A stretch of 64,000 nucleotides of DNA from Anaerobacillus arseniciselenatis (GCF_001865995.1 NZ_MLQQ01000005.1:1-64000), one strand, 5' to 3'. Shown: positions 44,428 to 53,527, counted from the first letter of the stretch. The notes: generated by a model not told the origin, from the letters alone. Made by a program: numbers and translations.

Positions 44428-44590
44428 GTAAGCGGCCTTATTAGTCCGTTATTTATATGAAACTCTTCATTATTAAACATTTTGAGAACTTAGTGATAAC
44501 CTGTTCATCCATCAGCTTAGATTTTAAACATATTCAATAGATAGTCATGCATACAATACAACATGTCCTTATAAATGAGGTTGATTGTAC

Positions 44591-45175
44591 ATGAATGACA
44601 CTAAAAGATTACTAGCTATTTTAGCTGGAAGTTTTATTATTAGTTTTGGGGTCAATAACTTTTTTGTTCCCTTTCACATCTTAGATGGTGGAATGATTGG
44701 TTTAGGTTTAATTCTTCATTATAAATTTGATGTAAGTATCGGAATTACGATCATTATATTGAGCGTCCCTATATACATTGCGGCATGGATTTGGTACAGG
44801 ACTTTTTTTTATAACAGTATTGTTGGTTTTGTAGTCTCTTCTTTATTTATTGATGTTTTTCAGTGGTTAACCTTCGATGTCGAACATATACATCCTCTTG
44901 TCGGAGCGTTAGTTGGTGGCGTTCTTCTCGGTATCGGGGTAGGTGTGATGTTTTTATACGACATAAGTACTGGTGGCTTTGATTTATTAGCGCAAATGAT
45001 CGCCGACTTCATTAGAGCTAATGTCGGCATCATCATTTTTTTCTTTGATTTAATGGTCGTTTTTCTCGGATTTACTGTAATTACATTTGATGAATTAATT
45101 CTATCTGTCATTGCCGTTACAGCGACAGGGGTGGCGACGACATTAATCGTCATGTTCAGATGGGAAAATACGTAA
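44591..45175 (+). CDS. YitT family membrane protein, short form
   Basis: A 194-residue protein with five to six transmembrane helices. The YitT hallmark FGVNNFFVPFHILDGGMIGL is near the start and VMFLYDISTGGFDLLAQMI follows. The usual cytoplasmic DUF2179 domain of full-length YitT proteins (about 280-290 residues) is missing. Function is unknown. The ATG at 44591 follows GAGGTT by about 9 bases. Confidence 0.85.
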   Translation: MNDTKRLLAILAGSFIISFGVNNFFVPFHILDGGMIGLGLILHYKFDVSIGITIIILSVPIYIAAWIWYRTFFYNSIVGFVVSSLFIDVFQWLTFDVEHIHPLVGALVGGVLLGIGVGVMFLYDISTGGFDLLAQMIADFIRANVGIIIFFFDLMVVFLGFTVITFDELILSVIAVTATGVATTLIVMFRWENT

Positions 45176-45289
45176 ATAAACGACATTATCTTTCCCAGGA
45201 AAACACAATTATTTACAAAATACAAAATTTGTCGCCAACAAATGCTCAGTTTCTTAAAAAAATTATTACTAAGCCTTTATTTTAAGTCA

Positions 45290-45323
45290 AAAAATCGAGC
45301 GACTATTTTCTCGCTCGATTTTT
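45290..45323. terminator. bidirectional terminator
   Basis: A perfect 13-bp stem AAAAATCGAGCGA/TCGCTCGATTTTT with an 8-base loop, between convergent genes. Confidence 0.85.
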
Positions 45324-45399
45324 CATTTCAATCTATAAATAGCTTAGGGACAGTAGGGAGCGTGCTTTACTGCCGCTTTTTTGCTTATCGTGATTTTGT

Positions 45400-46266
45400 T
45401 CATTGTTTTTCAATATACTCGAATAAAAATGATTGGCCATTTCTGTAGAAACGAGGGTCATATATTCCGATAAGATCGTCATCTTCAATAATTACAACAA
45501 ACGGTGACCATTCATATAGAGTTTTCGCTTCTGGGTTGTGGGCAAATAAATGATCTAAATCAGCTTCCTTATGACTAATAAGCACTTCTTCAACAGTTGG
45601 TTTAGACCACAAATTAACTTGTATAAGTTCTACTGTGTCGTCACTTTTTCCGATTAACGTATAATTCCAAGGTATAAAACTAGCGGAAAGCGCTTGTTGT
45701 TCATAATATTCATTATGTTGCTGGTATATAATATAACCCTGTCCTGTTTGTAAAGTGAAATGTAAAAGAATCGCTGCCCACACAAATCGATACACTTGAA
45801 ATGAAGCAAGCTTTGATTTCTTTGCAATGATAAATCCACCTAAAATTATTGCCCAGATCACAAAGTCAACAATCGGTATCGTCCCGAAAGTAATTCTTGC
45901 TTGTGAAAAAGGCTCAAAGTAACCCGTCCCCCAAGCATTAAACAGATCACTCGTATTATGAATAAATACCGCTAGTGCACCCATAAGGAAGATGCGCCTA
46001 TCTTTTACTTTCCAAAACAAATAACAAAGTAATGCAAGGACAATAGCCCAAACCGGAACCAGGAAGATTGAATGTGTAATTCCACGATGCCACATTTGGT
46101 ACTGACCTTCCGTATCCCAGAGTCTTGAAATAACATCAATATCGGGAATATGACTTCCTACTACTGTAGTAAATAGCAACGCACGTTTCTTTTCTTTTGT
46201 GAAGTCGCGTTTATCTACTGCTCCATATAATGTTAGACCAAACAAAGTGTGTGTTACAGAATCCAT
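45400..46266 (-). CDS. DUF457 family membrane-bound metal-dependent hydrolase (YfhP-like)
   Basis: A 288-residue protein. The start MDSVTHTLFGLTLYGAVDK and the block GSHIPDIDVI followed by WHRGITHSI are the histidine/aspartate motifs of the YdjM/DUF457 family. About five transmembrane helices span residues 75-195. It resembles B. subtilis YfhP; the reaction is unknown. Confidence 0.88.
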   Translation of the reverse strand: MDSVTHTLFGLTLYGAVDKRDFTKEKKRALLFTTVVGSHIPDIDVISRLWDTEGQYQMWHRGITHSIFLVPVWAIVLALLCYLFWKVKDRRIFLMGALAVFIHNTSDLFNAWGTGYFEPFSQARITFGTIPIVDFVIWAIILGGFIIAKKSKLASFQVYRFVWAAILLHFTLQTGQGYIIYQQHNEYYEQQALSASFIPWNYTLIGKSDDTVELIQVNLWSKPTVEEVLISHKEADLDHLFAHNPEAKTLYEWSPFVVIIEDDDLIGIYDPRFYRNGQSFLFEYIEKQ

Positions 46267-46350
46267 TAACTATCACCATCCTCTTATTTTGAGGTTAATA
46301 ATGGTAATAATAACAATAATTTAATGTTAAAAACAACTTTAGGTTATTTT

Positions 46351-46570
46351 TTTATTGAGTTAATCCCAATTTCCTTGCGTTTTTCCTTGTTTTATTTGCG
46401 ATCCGCCTCGTTTCACTTGCGATTTTTCCGTTTTATTTTGCACGACTACTTTTAGCACCTTCTTTTATTGAGTTAACCTCAATTTTCTTGCGTTTTTCCT
46501 TGTTTTACTTGCGATCCGCCTCGTTTCACTTGCGATTTTTCCGTTTTATTTTGCACGACTACTTTTAGCA
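46351..46570. repeat. tandem duplication of a 113-base segment
   Basis: 46351-46457 and 46464-46570 are nearly identical. Each begins TTTATTGAGTTAA and ends TTTTGCACGACTACTTTTAG; the offset is 113 bases. Differences are few (for example TTTATTTGCG against TTTACTTGCG). No reading frame spans the pair. It occupies much of the 499-base gap 46267-46765. Confidence 0.88.
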
Positions 46571-46627
46571 ATAGTTTGCGAATGGTTTTTACGCAACTAT
46601 ATATTGATCTTAGTGGTGAGAATAATG

Positions 46628-46733
46628 AATTATGAAATTCATTTAATTTTGAACAAATTAAAAAAGCTTAGACACGACCATCTAAGCTTTTTCACATTTA
46701 TATTTTTCATTCAATTAAGTGAATTTCATAATT
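46628..46733. repeat. inverted TGAATTTCATAATT pair around the rsiX terminator
   Basis: AATTATGAAATTCATT (46628-46643) and AGTGAATTTCATAATT (46718-46733). These are the end sequences of the MITE-like element in outward orientation, with different contents between them. Confidence 0.55.
46661..46692 (-). terminator. terminator after rsiX
   Basis: A 12-bp stem AAAAAGCTTAGA/TCTAAGCTTTTT; on the minus strand the T-run continues to TTTTTTAATTTG. Confidence 0.85.
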
Positions 46734-46765
46734 ACCAAAAGAAGTCACATCATTCAATTGTTAAA

Positions 46766-47983
46766 TCACCTTATAAAATTCATATACTTCGGAATTTCAA
46801 TCTGCTCGTTCATGACATAAGGTCCAACTTGATATAACTGATCTAAACCTTCAAATTGAACATAATTCATATCAAAATCTCGTGCCGCAAACATAATCGC
46901 TTCGACCATGATTAAATATTCCTCACGGTAACTGTCAATTGAGTTTTCATCTATAGTAACGGTGACGATATCGCCCTCTTTTTCGACATTAGTAATTACA
47001 ACATCTGTCGGGATCGAAGCACTATACGCACTATTTTCGCCCCCTTGTTGCATTAACTGTAATACTTCTTCAAGACTTAAATCATCAAAGTTAGCATTAA
47101 TAAGTGGATCACTCACCGTTCTACCATTTATTAAAAACTGATGTCCTGTATCCGTGTGAAAAACATAATAGCCTCGCCTTGGCCCTTGTAATTCCATCGT
47201 CTGTAACATTCCATGTTGTCCCCAAAATACACCTTGCTCACCATCAGAAGTGAATTGAATTTGATCATAACCTAATTTCGAAAATGTTTCTTGTAATGCT
47301 AAGCTATAAACTGTACTCTCCGCTGAAGTTAAATTTTCTAAGCTATTACTAGGAACGTCTATAGCGACTACTCCTTCTTGTTCTTCAGTAACAGAGTTAA
47401 TTTCGATCTTAGGAAAACTCCCAATTCCAAACGCTTCTCCAGAAAATAAATCTTTTGCTACCATAAATCTATCCAATACATTATCACCTTCAGATAACAC
47501 TGTTACTGGGATGACTATCTCCCCTTTTGGATAATGCGCCACAACAGCTAGTGTCACTAATTCTCCTGAAAATTCAAGTTCGTCAATCGGTTGACCAGCA
47601 CTTAAATAATACCCATTATTGACTTCTTCTGTAGTTTGAATTCCTGGTGCCTCTTCTGTTCTAGCTACATCTGCTTCTTCTTCAGGGTGATCATTTATTT
47701 CCATCATTAAATTTGCATCGTCTCCCATTTCTGGAACATCGGTTGCAAATTCTGTTTCATTTAAAAACGATGGGACGAGTAATAGTAATAAGAATAGAAC
47801 AGCAGCAGATGCAACGGCGGGAATAAACCAGCTTTTCTTCTTGCGGACTTTCACCTCATCTTCTTGAAGTCTTTCTTGAATCCGTTCGAATAAGGCTTCT
47901 TTACTTTGCTTATCCTCAATTTTCGGCATCTTCTTTAGTTGACTTTCAATCGTTTTTTCATCCCAATTAGAGGATCGCTTCAT
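46766..47983 (-). CDS. rsiX: anti-sigma factor RsiX
   Basis: A 405-residue single-pass membrane protein. The cytoplasmic part is residues 1-50, a transmembrane helix follows (WFIPAVASAAVLFLLLLLVP, about 52-71), and a large extracellular part continues. Within it, about residues 115-270, the pattern SAESTVYSLALQETFSKLGY and its surroundings resemble a GerMN domain. RsiX holds SigX at the membrane. It overlaps sigX by 4 bases (ATGA) behind GGAGGTG, so the two are translationally coupled. Confidence 0.88.
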   Translation of the reverse strand: MKRSSNWDEKTIESQLKKMPKIEDKQSKEALFERIQERLQEDEVKVRKKKSWFIPAVASAAVLFLLLLLVPSFLNETEFATDVPEMGDDANLMMEINDHPEEEADVARTEEAPGIQTTEEVNNGYYLSAGQPIDELEFSGELVTLAVVAHYPKGEIVIPVTVLSEGDNVLDRFMVAKDLFSGEAFGIGSFPKIEINSVTEEQEGVVAIDVPSNSLENLTSAESTVYSLALQETFSKLGYDQIQFTSDGEQGVFWGQHGMLQTMELQGPRRGYYVFHTDTGHQFLINGRTVSDPLINANFDDLSLEEVLQLMQQGGENSAYSASIPTDVVITNVEKEGDIVTVTIDENSIDSYREEYLIMVEAIMFAARDFDMNYVQFEGLDQLYQVGPYVMNEQIEIPKYMNFIR

Positions 47984-48522
47984 TTTCCCACCTCCTTTAA
48001 TTCTGATTGTTCATTAACGTTAAGGAGTTCTTTCAACGCTTTAATCGCTCGATGTTGTGTTGTTTTCACTTTACTTCCTGACCAACCTAAAATCGTTGCA
48101 GTTTCACTTATTGAAAGAGATTCTATATATCTTAAAATAATTACTTGTTGTTGGTCTAATGTACATTTTCGAAGGGCGTCATACACTTGCTTCATTTCTT
48201 CGCGCTCTTCAACAATTTCTTCCGGTAAAGGATCTTCATCTTTAATTTGGTACTCTTTTTCAGATAACTCAAAGACCCCTAAAAATTTCCGTTTCTTTCG
48301 ATTTTGGCTACGAATCCAATCAATCCCAACATGTCGTGCAATTGAATAAAGCCAAGTCTTTTCACTACTATCTCCTTTAAAAGATGAGTAGGAATTGAGT
48401 ACTTTTATATATACTTCTTGTACTAATTCTTCAGCCACTTGACGATTACGAACCATATAAAATAAAAACTGAAATAATGCGTGGTGATAAGTTTCGTACA
48501 AGCGTTCAAATTCATGATTCAC
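47980..48522 (-). CDS. sigX: ECF sigma factor SigX
   Basis: A 180-residue ECF sigma factor. Region 2 is LFQFLFYMVRNRQVAEELVQ then EVYIKVLNSY, and region 4 is LSISETATILGWSGSKVKTT followed by QHRAIKAL. It is very like B. subtilis SigX, which adjusts cell surface charge and membrane composition. It has a GTG start with AGGGGG upstream. Confidence 0.93.
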   Translation of the reverse strand: MNHEFERLYETYHHALFQFLFYMVRNRQVAEELVQEVYIKVLNSYSSFKGDSSEKTWLYSIARHVGIDWIRSQNRKKRKFLGVFELSEKEYQIKDEDPLPEEIVEEREEMKQVYDALRKCTLDQQQVIILRYIESLSISETATILGWSGSKVKTTQHRAIKALKELLNVNEQSELKEVGK

Positions 48523-48548
48523 CTTTTACGTTCCCCCTTACTAATCTA

Positions 48549-48574
48549 GTCGATTTTTTATAAAAAAAGTTACA
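48549..48574 (-). promoter_or_regulatory. ECF-type autoregulatory promoter of sigX
   Basis: Minus-strand TGTAAC (48569-48574), 16-base spacer, CGAC (48549-48552). It fits the SigX/SigW-type TGTAAC-N16/17-CGAC pattern and lies about 27 bases upstream of sigX. Confidence 0.8.
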
Positions 48575-48604
48575 TTAAAATTTATAAAAATTACTTCCTT
48601 TATT

Positions 48605-48728
48605 AATGAATTTCATAATTCCAACAAACTAGCCACATCCAACTACACCTTGTTGAGAACGATTTTAGTCCCATCGATTTAGAACCCTAGTGGCGTTAGG
48701 CGTTAAATAAATAATTATGAAATTCTTT
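48605..48728. repeat. diverged copy of the MITE-like element
   Basis: Ends AATGAATTTCATAATT and AATTATGAAATTCTTT form the terminal inverted repeat; the interior differs from the 116-bp copies and the length is about 124 bases. Together with the terminator at 48767 and the repeat at 48854 it accounts for most of the gap 48523-49100. Confidence 0.65.
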
Positions 48729-48766
48729 AATTGCCATTTAAATTGTAACATTATTTTACAATAAAA

Positions 48767-48797
48767 AAAGACTAAAGAGTTAATCTCTCTAGTCTTT
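48767..48797 (-). terminator. minus-strand terminator
   Basis: Minus-strand AAAGACTA-GAGAG/CTCT-TAGTCTTT stem followed by TTTTA. It is about 300 bases after the GbsR-type gene. Confidence 0.65.
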
Positions 48798-48853
48798 CCT
48801 ACAACTTTACATACAAAACCCTCATGACCGCATACCGGCACCTTTTAGCATGA

Positions 48854-49017
48854 AAAAGTCGGACAATTTCCTTCTCTTCGCTGTAAAGCTACTGACCTCA
48901 ATCACATCATGTGAAACTCCTTAGAGAATTCATCATGCAGCTTTGCGACGAGTAACCGCAGGAGCACCCCTCTATCTAGTTTATGAGGCTCGTTCAGGAA
49001 AATACCCCCGACTTTTT
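48854..49017. repeat. long-form hairpin repeat, copy 2
   Basis: Arms AAAAAGTCGG and CCGACTTTTT. The interior shares CCTTCTCTTCGC, AAGCTACTGACCTCAATCAC and GCTTTGCGACGAGTA with the copy at 5323. Flanks carry ACATACAAAACC at about 48807 and ATACAACC at about 49020. Confidence 0.8.
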
Positions 49018-49100
49018 TTATACAACCCTAATGACCATACATTCACCTTTTATAATGTAAAAGTCGAGCACTGCCCTTTCCAACTATCCAACTAACCAAC

Positions 49101-49658
49101 TTAATTAGGTTCTCGCTTCGGTACAATATCAAAGATTTCTCCTGTTTCAAATAAAGAAATTACATCATCTAACCATGTATAGTAAGCTTCTGCCTGTTTA
49201 AGTTTTGTTAAATCACTTTTAATTAACTGCTTTAAATGATCGCTACCTGTTGTATCATTTAATTCGTGTAGCATTTCCTTCGTTTCTTGGATGGCGATTG
49301 TATTTTGTTCAGTCGCATTTCTCCATCTATTAATAAAAACGTTGGAAAATGATTTATACCAATCATCCTCCGTTTTATACAAATCTTTTCTTATGCCTTT
49401 TTCCCAAACTCTCTCAACCATGTTGACCTCTACTAATGACCTAATCCCAGTACTCATACTAGTTTTACTCATGCCTAGCTCATCGCTCATTTCGTCTAAT
49501 GTCATTGCATCTTCGGAAAAGAAAACCGTTCCATATAACCTCCCGACAGAATGAGATATATCATATAAATGAATATTTTTAGCAACTTCACTAACAAAGC
49601 GATCTCGTGCTTTCTTTAATTTTTCATAGTCTTGTAATTCTTGAACGTTATTATCCAT
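49101..49658 (-). CDS. GbsR/OpcR-type transcriptional regulator
   Basis: A 185-residue MarR-like winged-helix protein of the GbsR family. The DNA-binding block is SVGRLYGTVFFSEDAMTLDE then MSDELGMSKTSMSTGIRSL, with an aromatic-rich C-terminal part. Family members repress glycine betaine or choline uptake genes. It is divergent from opuAA, so control of opuA is inferred. The second ATG of an ATGATG pair (49658) is placed 7 bases after GGAGG. Confidence 0.9.
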   Translation of the reverse strand: MDNNVQELQDYEKLKKARDRFVSEVAKNIHLYDISHSVGRLYGTVFFSEDAMTLDEMSDELGMSKTSMSTGIRSLVEVNMVERVWEKGIRKDLYKTEDDWYKSFSNVFINRWRNATEQNTIAIQETKEMLHELNDTTGSDHLKQLIKSDLTKLKQAEAYYTWLDDVISLFETGEIFDIVPKREPN

Positions 49659-49787
49659 CATTCCTCCTCCAACCAGTTTCATTGATTAATAGTAGTGTAA
49701 CAAAGGAAAAATAAAGTTAAAAGTTTACATCTCTACCGTAAATGGGAGGATATAGTAGCATTTATAAGCATTCAATCTATATACGTT

Positions 49788-49805
49788 GTACAGTTTTTTC
49801 TGTAC
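49788..49805. promoter_or_regulatory. palindrome in the gbsR-opuA divergent region
   Basis: GTACAGTTTTTTCTGTAC is a perfect inverted repeat in the shared upstream region. It is a candidate operator for the GbsR-type regulator. Confidence 0.45.
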
Positions 49806-49884
49806 GTACTTTTTATTCGAATTCTAAAGAATATACAGTTTGTGTGATAAATAAAAAAAGAATATAGTTATAACAGCAAAAGCT

Positions 49885-50000
49885 AATGAATTTCATAATT
49901 CAATATCATCGCCATTAAGTAACTATATGTAGTTGCGTTAAGTCGTTCGCAACTACATATAGTTTGATATGGCTTGGTTTAGGTAATTATGAAATTCACT
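49885..50000. repeat. 116-bp MITE-like element, copy A
   Basis: Terminal inverted repeat TGAATTTCATAATT at both ends. The interior has a perfect 15-bp stem CTATATGTAGTTGCG / CGCAACTACATATAG. It lies in the leader region of opuAA, 90 bases before its ATG. Copy B at 54311 has the same length and aligns along it. Confidence 0.85.
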
Positions 50001-50090
50001 CAGCTGGCAGGCGAATTCTGATGTTCTTAACACTTGCTAAACATTACTTAACGCAACATAAACAATACTTAAAAGAAATAGAGGTGTACC

Positions 50091-51308
50091 ATGGCAAAAA
50101 TAAAAGTAGAAAATTTAACGAAAATCTTCGGTAAAAAGCCGAAAAAAGCGTTAGATCTTTTAAACAAAAATACATCAAAAGATGAAATTTTAAAGCTAAC
50201 CGGGAATACGGTCGGTGTTAACAAAGCAGACTTTGAAGTTCAAGATGGCGAAATTTTCGTTATCATGGGATTATCAGGAAGTGGTAAGTCAACGCTCGTC
50301 CGCCTTCTTAATCGTTTAATCGAACCGACAACCGGTAATGTTTGGATTGACGGTGTCGACTTAGCAGCAATGGGTGATAAAGAGCTAAGAGAAGTTCGAC
50401 GTAAAAAATTAAGTATGGTCTTTCAAAAGTTCGGGTTATTCCCGTTCCGTACCGTTCTTGAAAACGTTGAATTCGGTCTTGAAGTTCAAGGAGTAGAAAA
50501 AGATGAAAGAAAAGCAAAAGCGATTTCTTCATTGGAGTTAGTTGGTTTAGCTGGCTATGAAAATATGTATCCAAATGAATTATCTGGTGGCATGCAGCAA
50601 CGTGTCGGTTTAGCTCGTGCTTTAGCAAACGACCCAGACGTTTTATTAATGGATGAAGCCTTCTCAGCTTTGGACCCATTAATTCGTAAAGATATGCAAG
50701 ACGAATTACTAGACTTACAGCAAAAAATGCAAAAAACCATTATCTTTATTACGCACGATTTAGACGAAGCACTTCGAATTGGTGATCGAATTACGATTAT
50801 GAAGGACGGTTCGATTGTCCAAGTTGGAACACCAGAAGATATCTTAACAAATCCAGAAAGCGATTATGTAGAAAGGTTCGTTGAAGATGTTGACCGTTCA
50901 AAAGTGTTCACAGCAAGCCACGTTATGAAGCGTCCTGAAACTGTTAATGCAGAAAAAGATGGTCCTCGTGTAGCCATGCAAAGAATGAAGGACACTGGTA
51001 TTTCTAGCATTTATGTGACAAATCGTAAAAAAGAGTTACTAGGTATCGTAAGTGCTGAGGAAGTTTCTAAAGCAGTGAAAGAGAATCGTAGTTTACTAGA
51101 TATTATTGAGGAAAACGTTCCTACTGTTCACCCAGATACACCGTTAAATGAACTGTTTGATGTTGTTTCAACTTCACCTGTTCCATTAGCAGTTGTAGAA
51201 GAAGGGTTACTTAAAGGAATTATTATTCGTGGAGCAGTTTTAGCTGCCTTATCATCAGGTCAGGAGGTGAACAAAGATGAGTCTACTACCGAGGCTTCCG
51301 CTAGCTGA
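50091..51308 (+). CDS. opuAA: glycine betaine ABC transporter ATP-binding protein
   Basis: A 405-residue ATPase of the OpuAA/ProV group. Walker A is GLSGSGKST, the signature is LSGGMQQRVGLARAL and Walker B is VLLMDEAFSALDP. Two C-terminal CBS domains (about 275-395) are probable ionic-strength sensors. It powers import of osmoprotectants. It overlaps opuAB by 32 bases. Confidence 0.95.
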   Translation: MAKIKVENLTKIFGKKPKKALDLLNKNTSKDEILKLTGNTVGVNKADFEVQDGEIFVIMGLSGSGKSTLVRLLNRLIEPTTGNVWIDGVDLAAMGDKELREVRRKKLSMVFQKFGLFPFRTVLENVEFGLEVQGVEKDERKAKAISSLELVGLAGYENMYPNELSGGMQQRVGLARALANDPDVLLMDEAFSALDPLIRKDMQDELLDLQQKMQKTIIFITHDLDEALRIGDRITIMKDGSIVQVGTPEDILTNPESDYVERFVEDVDRSKVFTASHVMKRPETVNAEKDGPRVAMQRMKDTGISSIYVTNRKKELLGIVSAEEVSKAVKENRSLLDIIEENVPTVHPDTPLNELFDVVSTSPVPLAVVEEGLLKGIIIRGAVLAALSSGQEVNKDESTTEASAS

Positions 51309-52119
51309 TGGAATTGATGCTGTTGTTGATTGGTTAAAAGGGTTTGATGGCTTATTCGATGTTCCAAAAGAATTTATTGGTTTTACTGTTAATCATTTAA
51401 GTAATGGTTTAAGCTTTATCCCTGCGTGGTTATTTATAATCTTATTAACTGGTTTAGCCTTTTTTGCAACGAAAAAGAGATTAGGTTTACCTGCCTTTGT
51501 TTTCTTTGGATTAATGTTTATCCATAACTTAGGCTATTGGAGTGATATGATGTTAACTCTCTCACTCGTGTTAACATCAGCTGGTATTTCTGTCATACTA
51601 GGTATTCCTTTTGGAATTTGGATGGCGAAAAACAAAACCGTAGAAAGTATTATTACGCCAATTCTAGACTTCATGCAGACGATGCCTGCATTTGTTTACT
51701 TAATTCCAGCAGTAGTGTTCTTTGGAATTGGAATGGTCCCTGGTGTTATTGCTTCTGTTATATTCGCAATGCCTCCTACTGTAAGGCTTACGAATTTAGG
51801 AATACGTCAAGTATCAACTGAGCTTATTGAAGCTTCTGATGCTTTTGGAAGTACTCCTTTACAAAAACTATTTAAAGTTCAGTTGCCAATGGCGAAAAAG
51901 ACGATTATGGCTGGCGTAAACCAAAGTATCATGCTTGCTTTATCAATGGTTGTTATCGCCTCAATGATTGGTGCTGCAGGTTTAGGAACAAAAGTTTATT
52001 ATGCAGTCGGCCGTAACGATGCTGGTGGTGGTTTTGAAGCAGGAATTGCGCTAGTTATTTTAGCAATCATTTTAGACCGCCTAACACAAAGCTTCAACCG
52101 TCAAAAAGGCGTAGCATAA
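51277..52119 (+). CDS. opuAB: glycine betaine ABC transporter permease
   Basis: A 280-residue permease with about six transmembrane helices and the EAA motif EASDAFGSTPLQKLFKVQLP. AGGAGG precedes the ATG, which lies inside the end of opuAA. Confidence 0.95.
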   Translation: MSLLPRLPLADGIDAVVDWLKGFDGLFDVPKEFIGFTVNHLSNGLSFIPAWLFIILLTGLAFFATKKRLGLPAFVFFGLMFIHNLGYWSDMMLTLSLVLTSAGISVILGIPFGIWMAKNKTVESIITPILDFMQTMPAFVYLIPAVVFFGIGMVPGVIASVIFAMPPTVRLTNLGIRQVSTELIEASDAFGSTPLQKLFKVQLPMAKKTIMAGVNQSIMLALSMVVIASMIGAAGLGTKVYYAVGRNDAGGGFEAGIALVILAIILDRLTQSFNRQKGVA

Positions 52120-52187
52120 ATCGTTTTTCACTCTTTTTTTAAAAAAGGGATTAAATAAAACATAGAAAATAAGGAGAGGGTCAAAAA

Positions 52188-53078
52188 ATGAAGAAGTACT
52201 TAAAAAGACTTAGTATCGCAGCAGGATTATCACTTACATTATTAGCTGCAGGTTGTGGTTCTGATGCGACAACTGGTGATGACAGTTCTGTAGGAGGTTC
52301 GTTAGATTACACTATTACAGGAATTGATGCAGGTGCTGGTATCATGGCTGCTACAGAAGAAGCGATCGAAGCTTACGGACTAGAAGACTACAACTTACAA
52401 ACTAGCTCTTCAGCAGCGATGACAGCAGCTCTTGATGCTGCTTATACAAATGAAGAACCAATCGTTGTTACAGGTTGGACACCACACTGGAAGTTTGCTA
52501 AATATGACCTTAAATATTTAGAAGACCCACAAGGAATTTTTGGAGAGTCTGAGGTTATTCATACAATTGCTAGAGCTGGGCTTGACACAGACCACCCTTC
52601 AGCATATCAAGTATTAGAAAACTTCTACTGGGAACAGGATGACATGGGTGCAATCATGATCGATGTAAATGAAGGTGCGGATCCTGTAGACGCTGCAGCT
52701 GACTGGGTAGCGGCTAACCAAGATAAAGTATCTGAGTGGACAGACGGTGTATCTCATGTTGATGGTGACCAAATTACGTTAGCATTTGTTGCTTGGGATT
52801 CTGAAATTGCTTCAACTCATATGATCGGAAAAGTTTTAGAAGACATCGGATATGATGTAGAATTAGTATCTCTTGAAGCAGCTGGTATGTGGACTGCTGT
52901 TGCTACTGGAAGTGCTGATGCAATTGTTGCTGCTTGGTTACCAGGCACACATGCAGCATATTATGAAGACTATAAAGAGGACTTTATCGACTTAGGTGTT
53001 AACCTAGAAGGCGCTGGAATTGGTTTAGTTGTACCAGCTTACATGGATATCGACTCAATTGAAGATTTAAATAATTAA
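52188..53078 (+). CDS. opuAC: glycine betaine-binding lipoprotein
   Basis: A 296-residue lipoprotein: signal peptide, lipobox LAAGC (Cys23), then the OpuAC/ProX-type binding fold. Tryptophans in VTGWTPHWKF and VAAWLPGTH fit the aromatic cage for quaternary ammonium ligands. The gene set opuAA-AB-AC equals the B. subtilis OpuA system. Confidence 0.95.
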   Translation: MKKYLKRLSIAAGLSLTLLAAGCGSDATTGDDSSVGGSLDYTITGIDAGAGIMAATEEAIEAYGLEDYNLQTSSSAAMTAALDAAYTNEEPIVVTGWTPHWKFAKYDLKYLEDPQGIFGESEVIHTIARAGLDTDHPSAYQVLENFYWEQDDMGAIMIDVNEGADPVDAAADWVAANQDKVSEWTDGVSHVDGDQITLAFVAWDSEIASTHMIGKVLEDIGYDVELVSLEAAGMWTAVATGSADAIVAAWLPGTHAAYYEDYKEDFIDLGVNLEGAGIGLVVPAYMDIDSIEDLNN

Positions 53079-53103
53079 AAAAAGGGCCTGGGGCCCTTTT
53101 TTT
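53077..53103 (+). terminator. terminator after opuAC
   Basis: AAAAAAAGGGCC-TGG-GGCCCTTTTTTT, a perfect 12-bp stem that overlaps the stop codon. Confidence 0.93.
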
Positions 53104-53160
53104 CGTTCAGTCTGCATTTCAGTTCAACAAGGGGAAAATAAAAAGACCGATTTCCCTGAA

Positions 53161-53304
53161 CTACTCTTGATGTTCGAGCTGAGAATAAATCGAGTTATAA
53201 ATGTGTTCAACCTCTTGATCTGTCATATTTTTTAATTGACTCGATTCAACCCCATTCATTTTCTCAATAAAATTAACCATGTTTTTGCGTTCTTGTCGAC
53301 TCAT
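53161..53304 (-). CDS. small conserved protein (BH0509-like)
   Basis: A 47-residue hydrophilic protein, MSRQERKNMVNFIEKMNGVE onward, ending with MTDQEVEHIYNSIY. The MSRQER start and the acidic MTDQEVEHIY pattern resemble the BH0509 family of short Bacillaceae proteins as I recall it. GGGGGAG lies 7 bases before the ATG. Function is unknown. Confidence 0.72.
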   Translation of the reverse strand: MSRQERKNMVNFIEKMNGVESSQLKNMTDQEVEHIYNSIYSQLEHQE

Positions 53305-53527
53305 AATTATCTCCCCCTTTTTGTATTAGTACAATAATTAATATTGTATTTGTATTATATAACAGTTAACTTTTTTACGTCAACTGAAATTTCAAGTTTT
53401 TTAATTTTTTATTGTAACTTCTCAACATTTTTATGCTATTCTTGTAACTAACAAGCCATTTAATGAATTTCACACCATTAAAGCATCAAAATAATTTAGC
53501 CATTATACTATTAGGGAAGGTGTTAAT

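Noticed and set aside
53460..53490. Another copy of the 116-bp element before the GerMN gene
   Set aside because: Only AATGAATTTCA and a short ACCATTA resemble the element; there is no right end.
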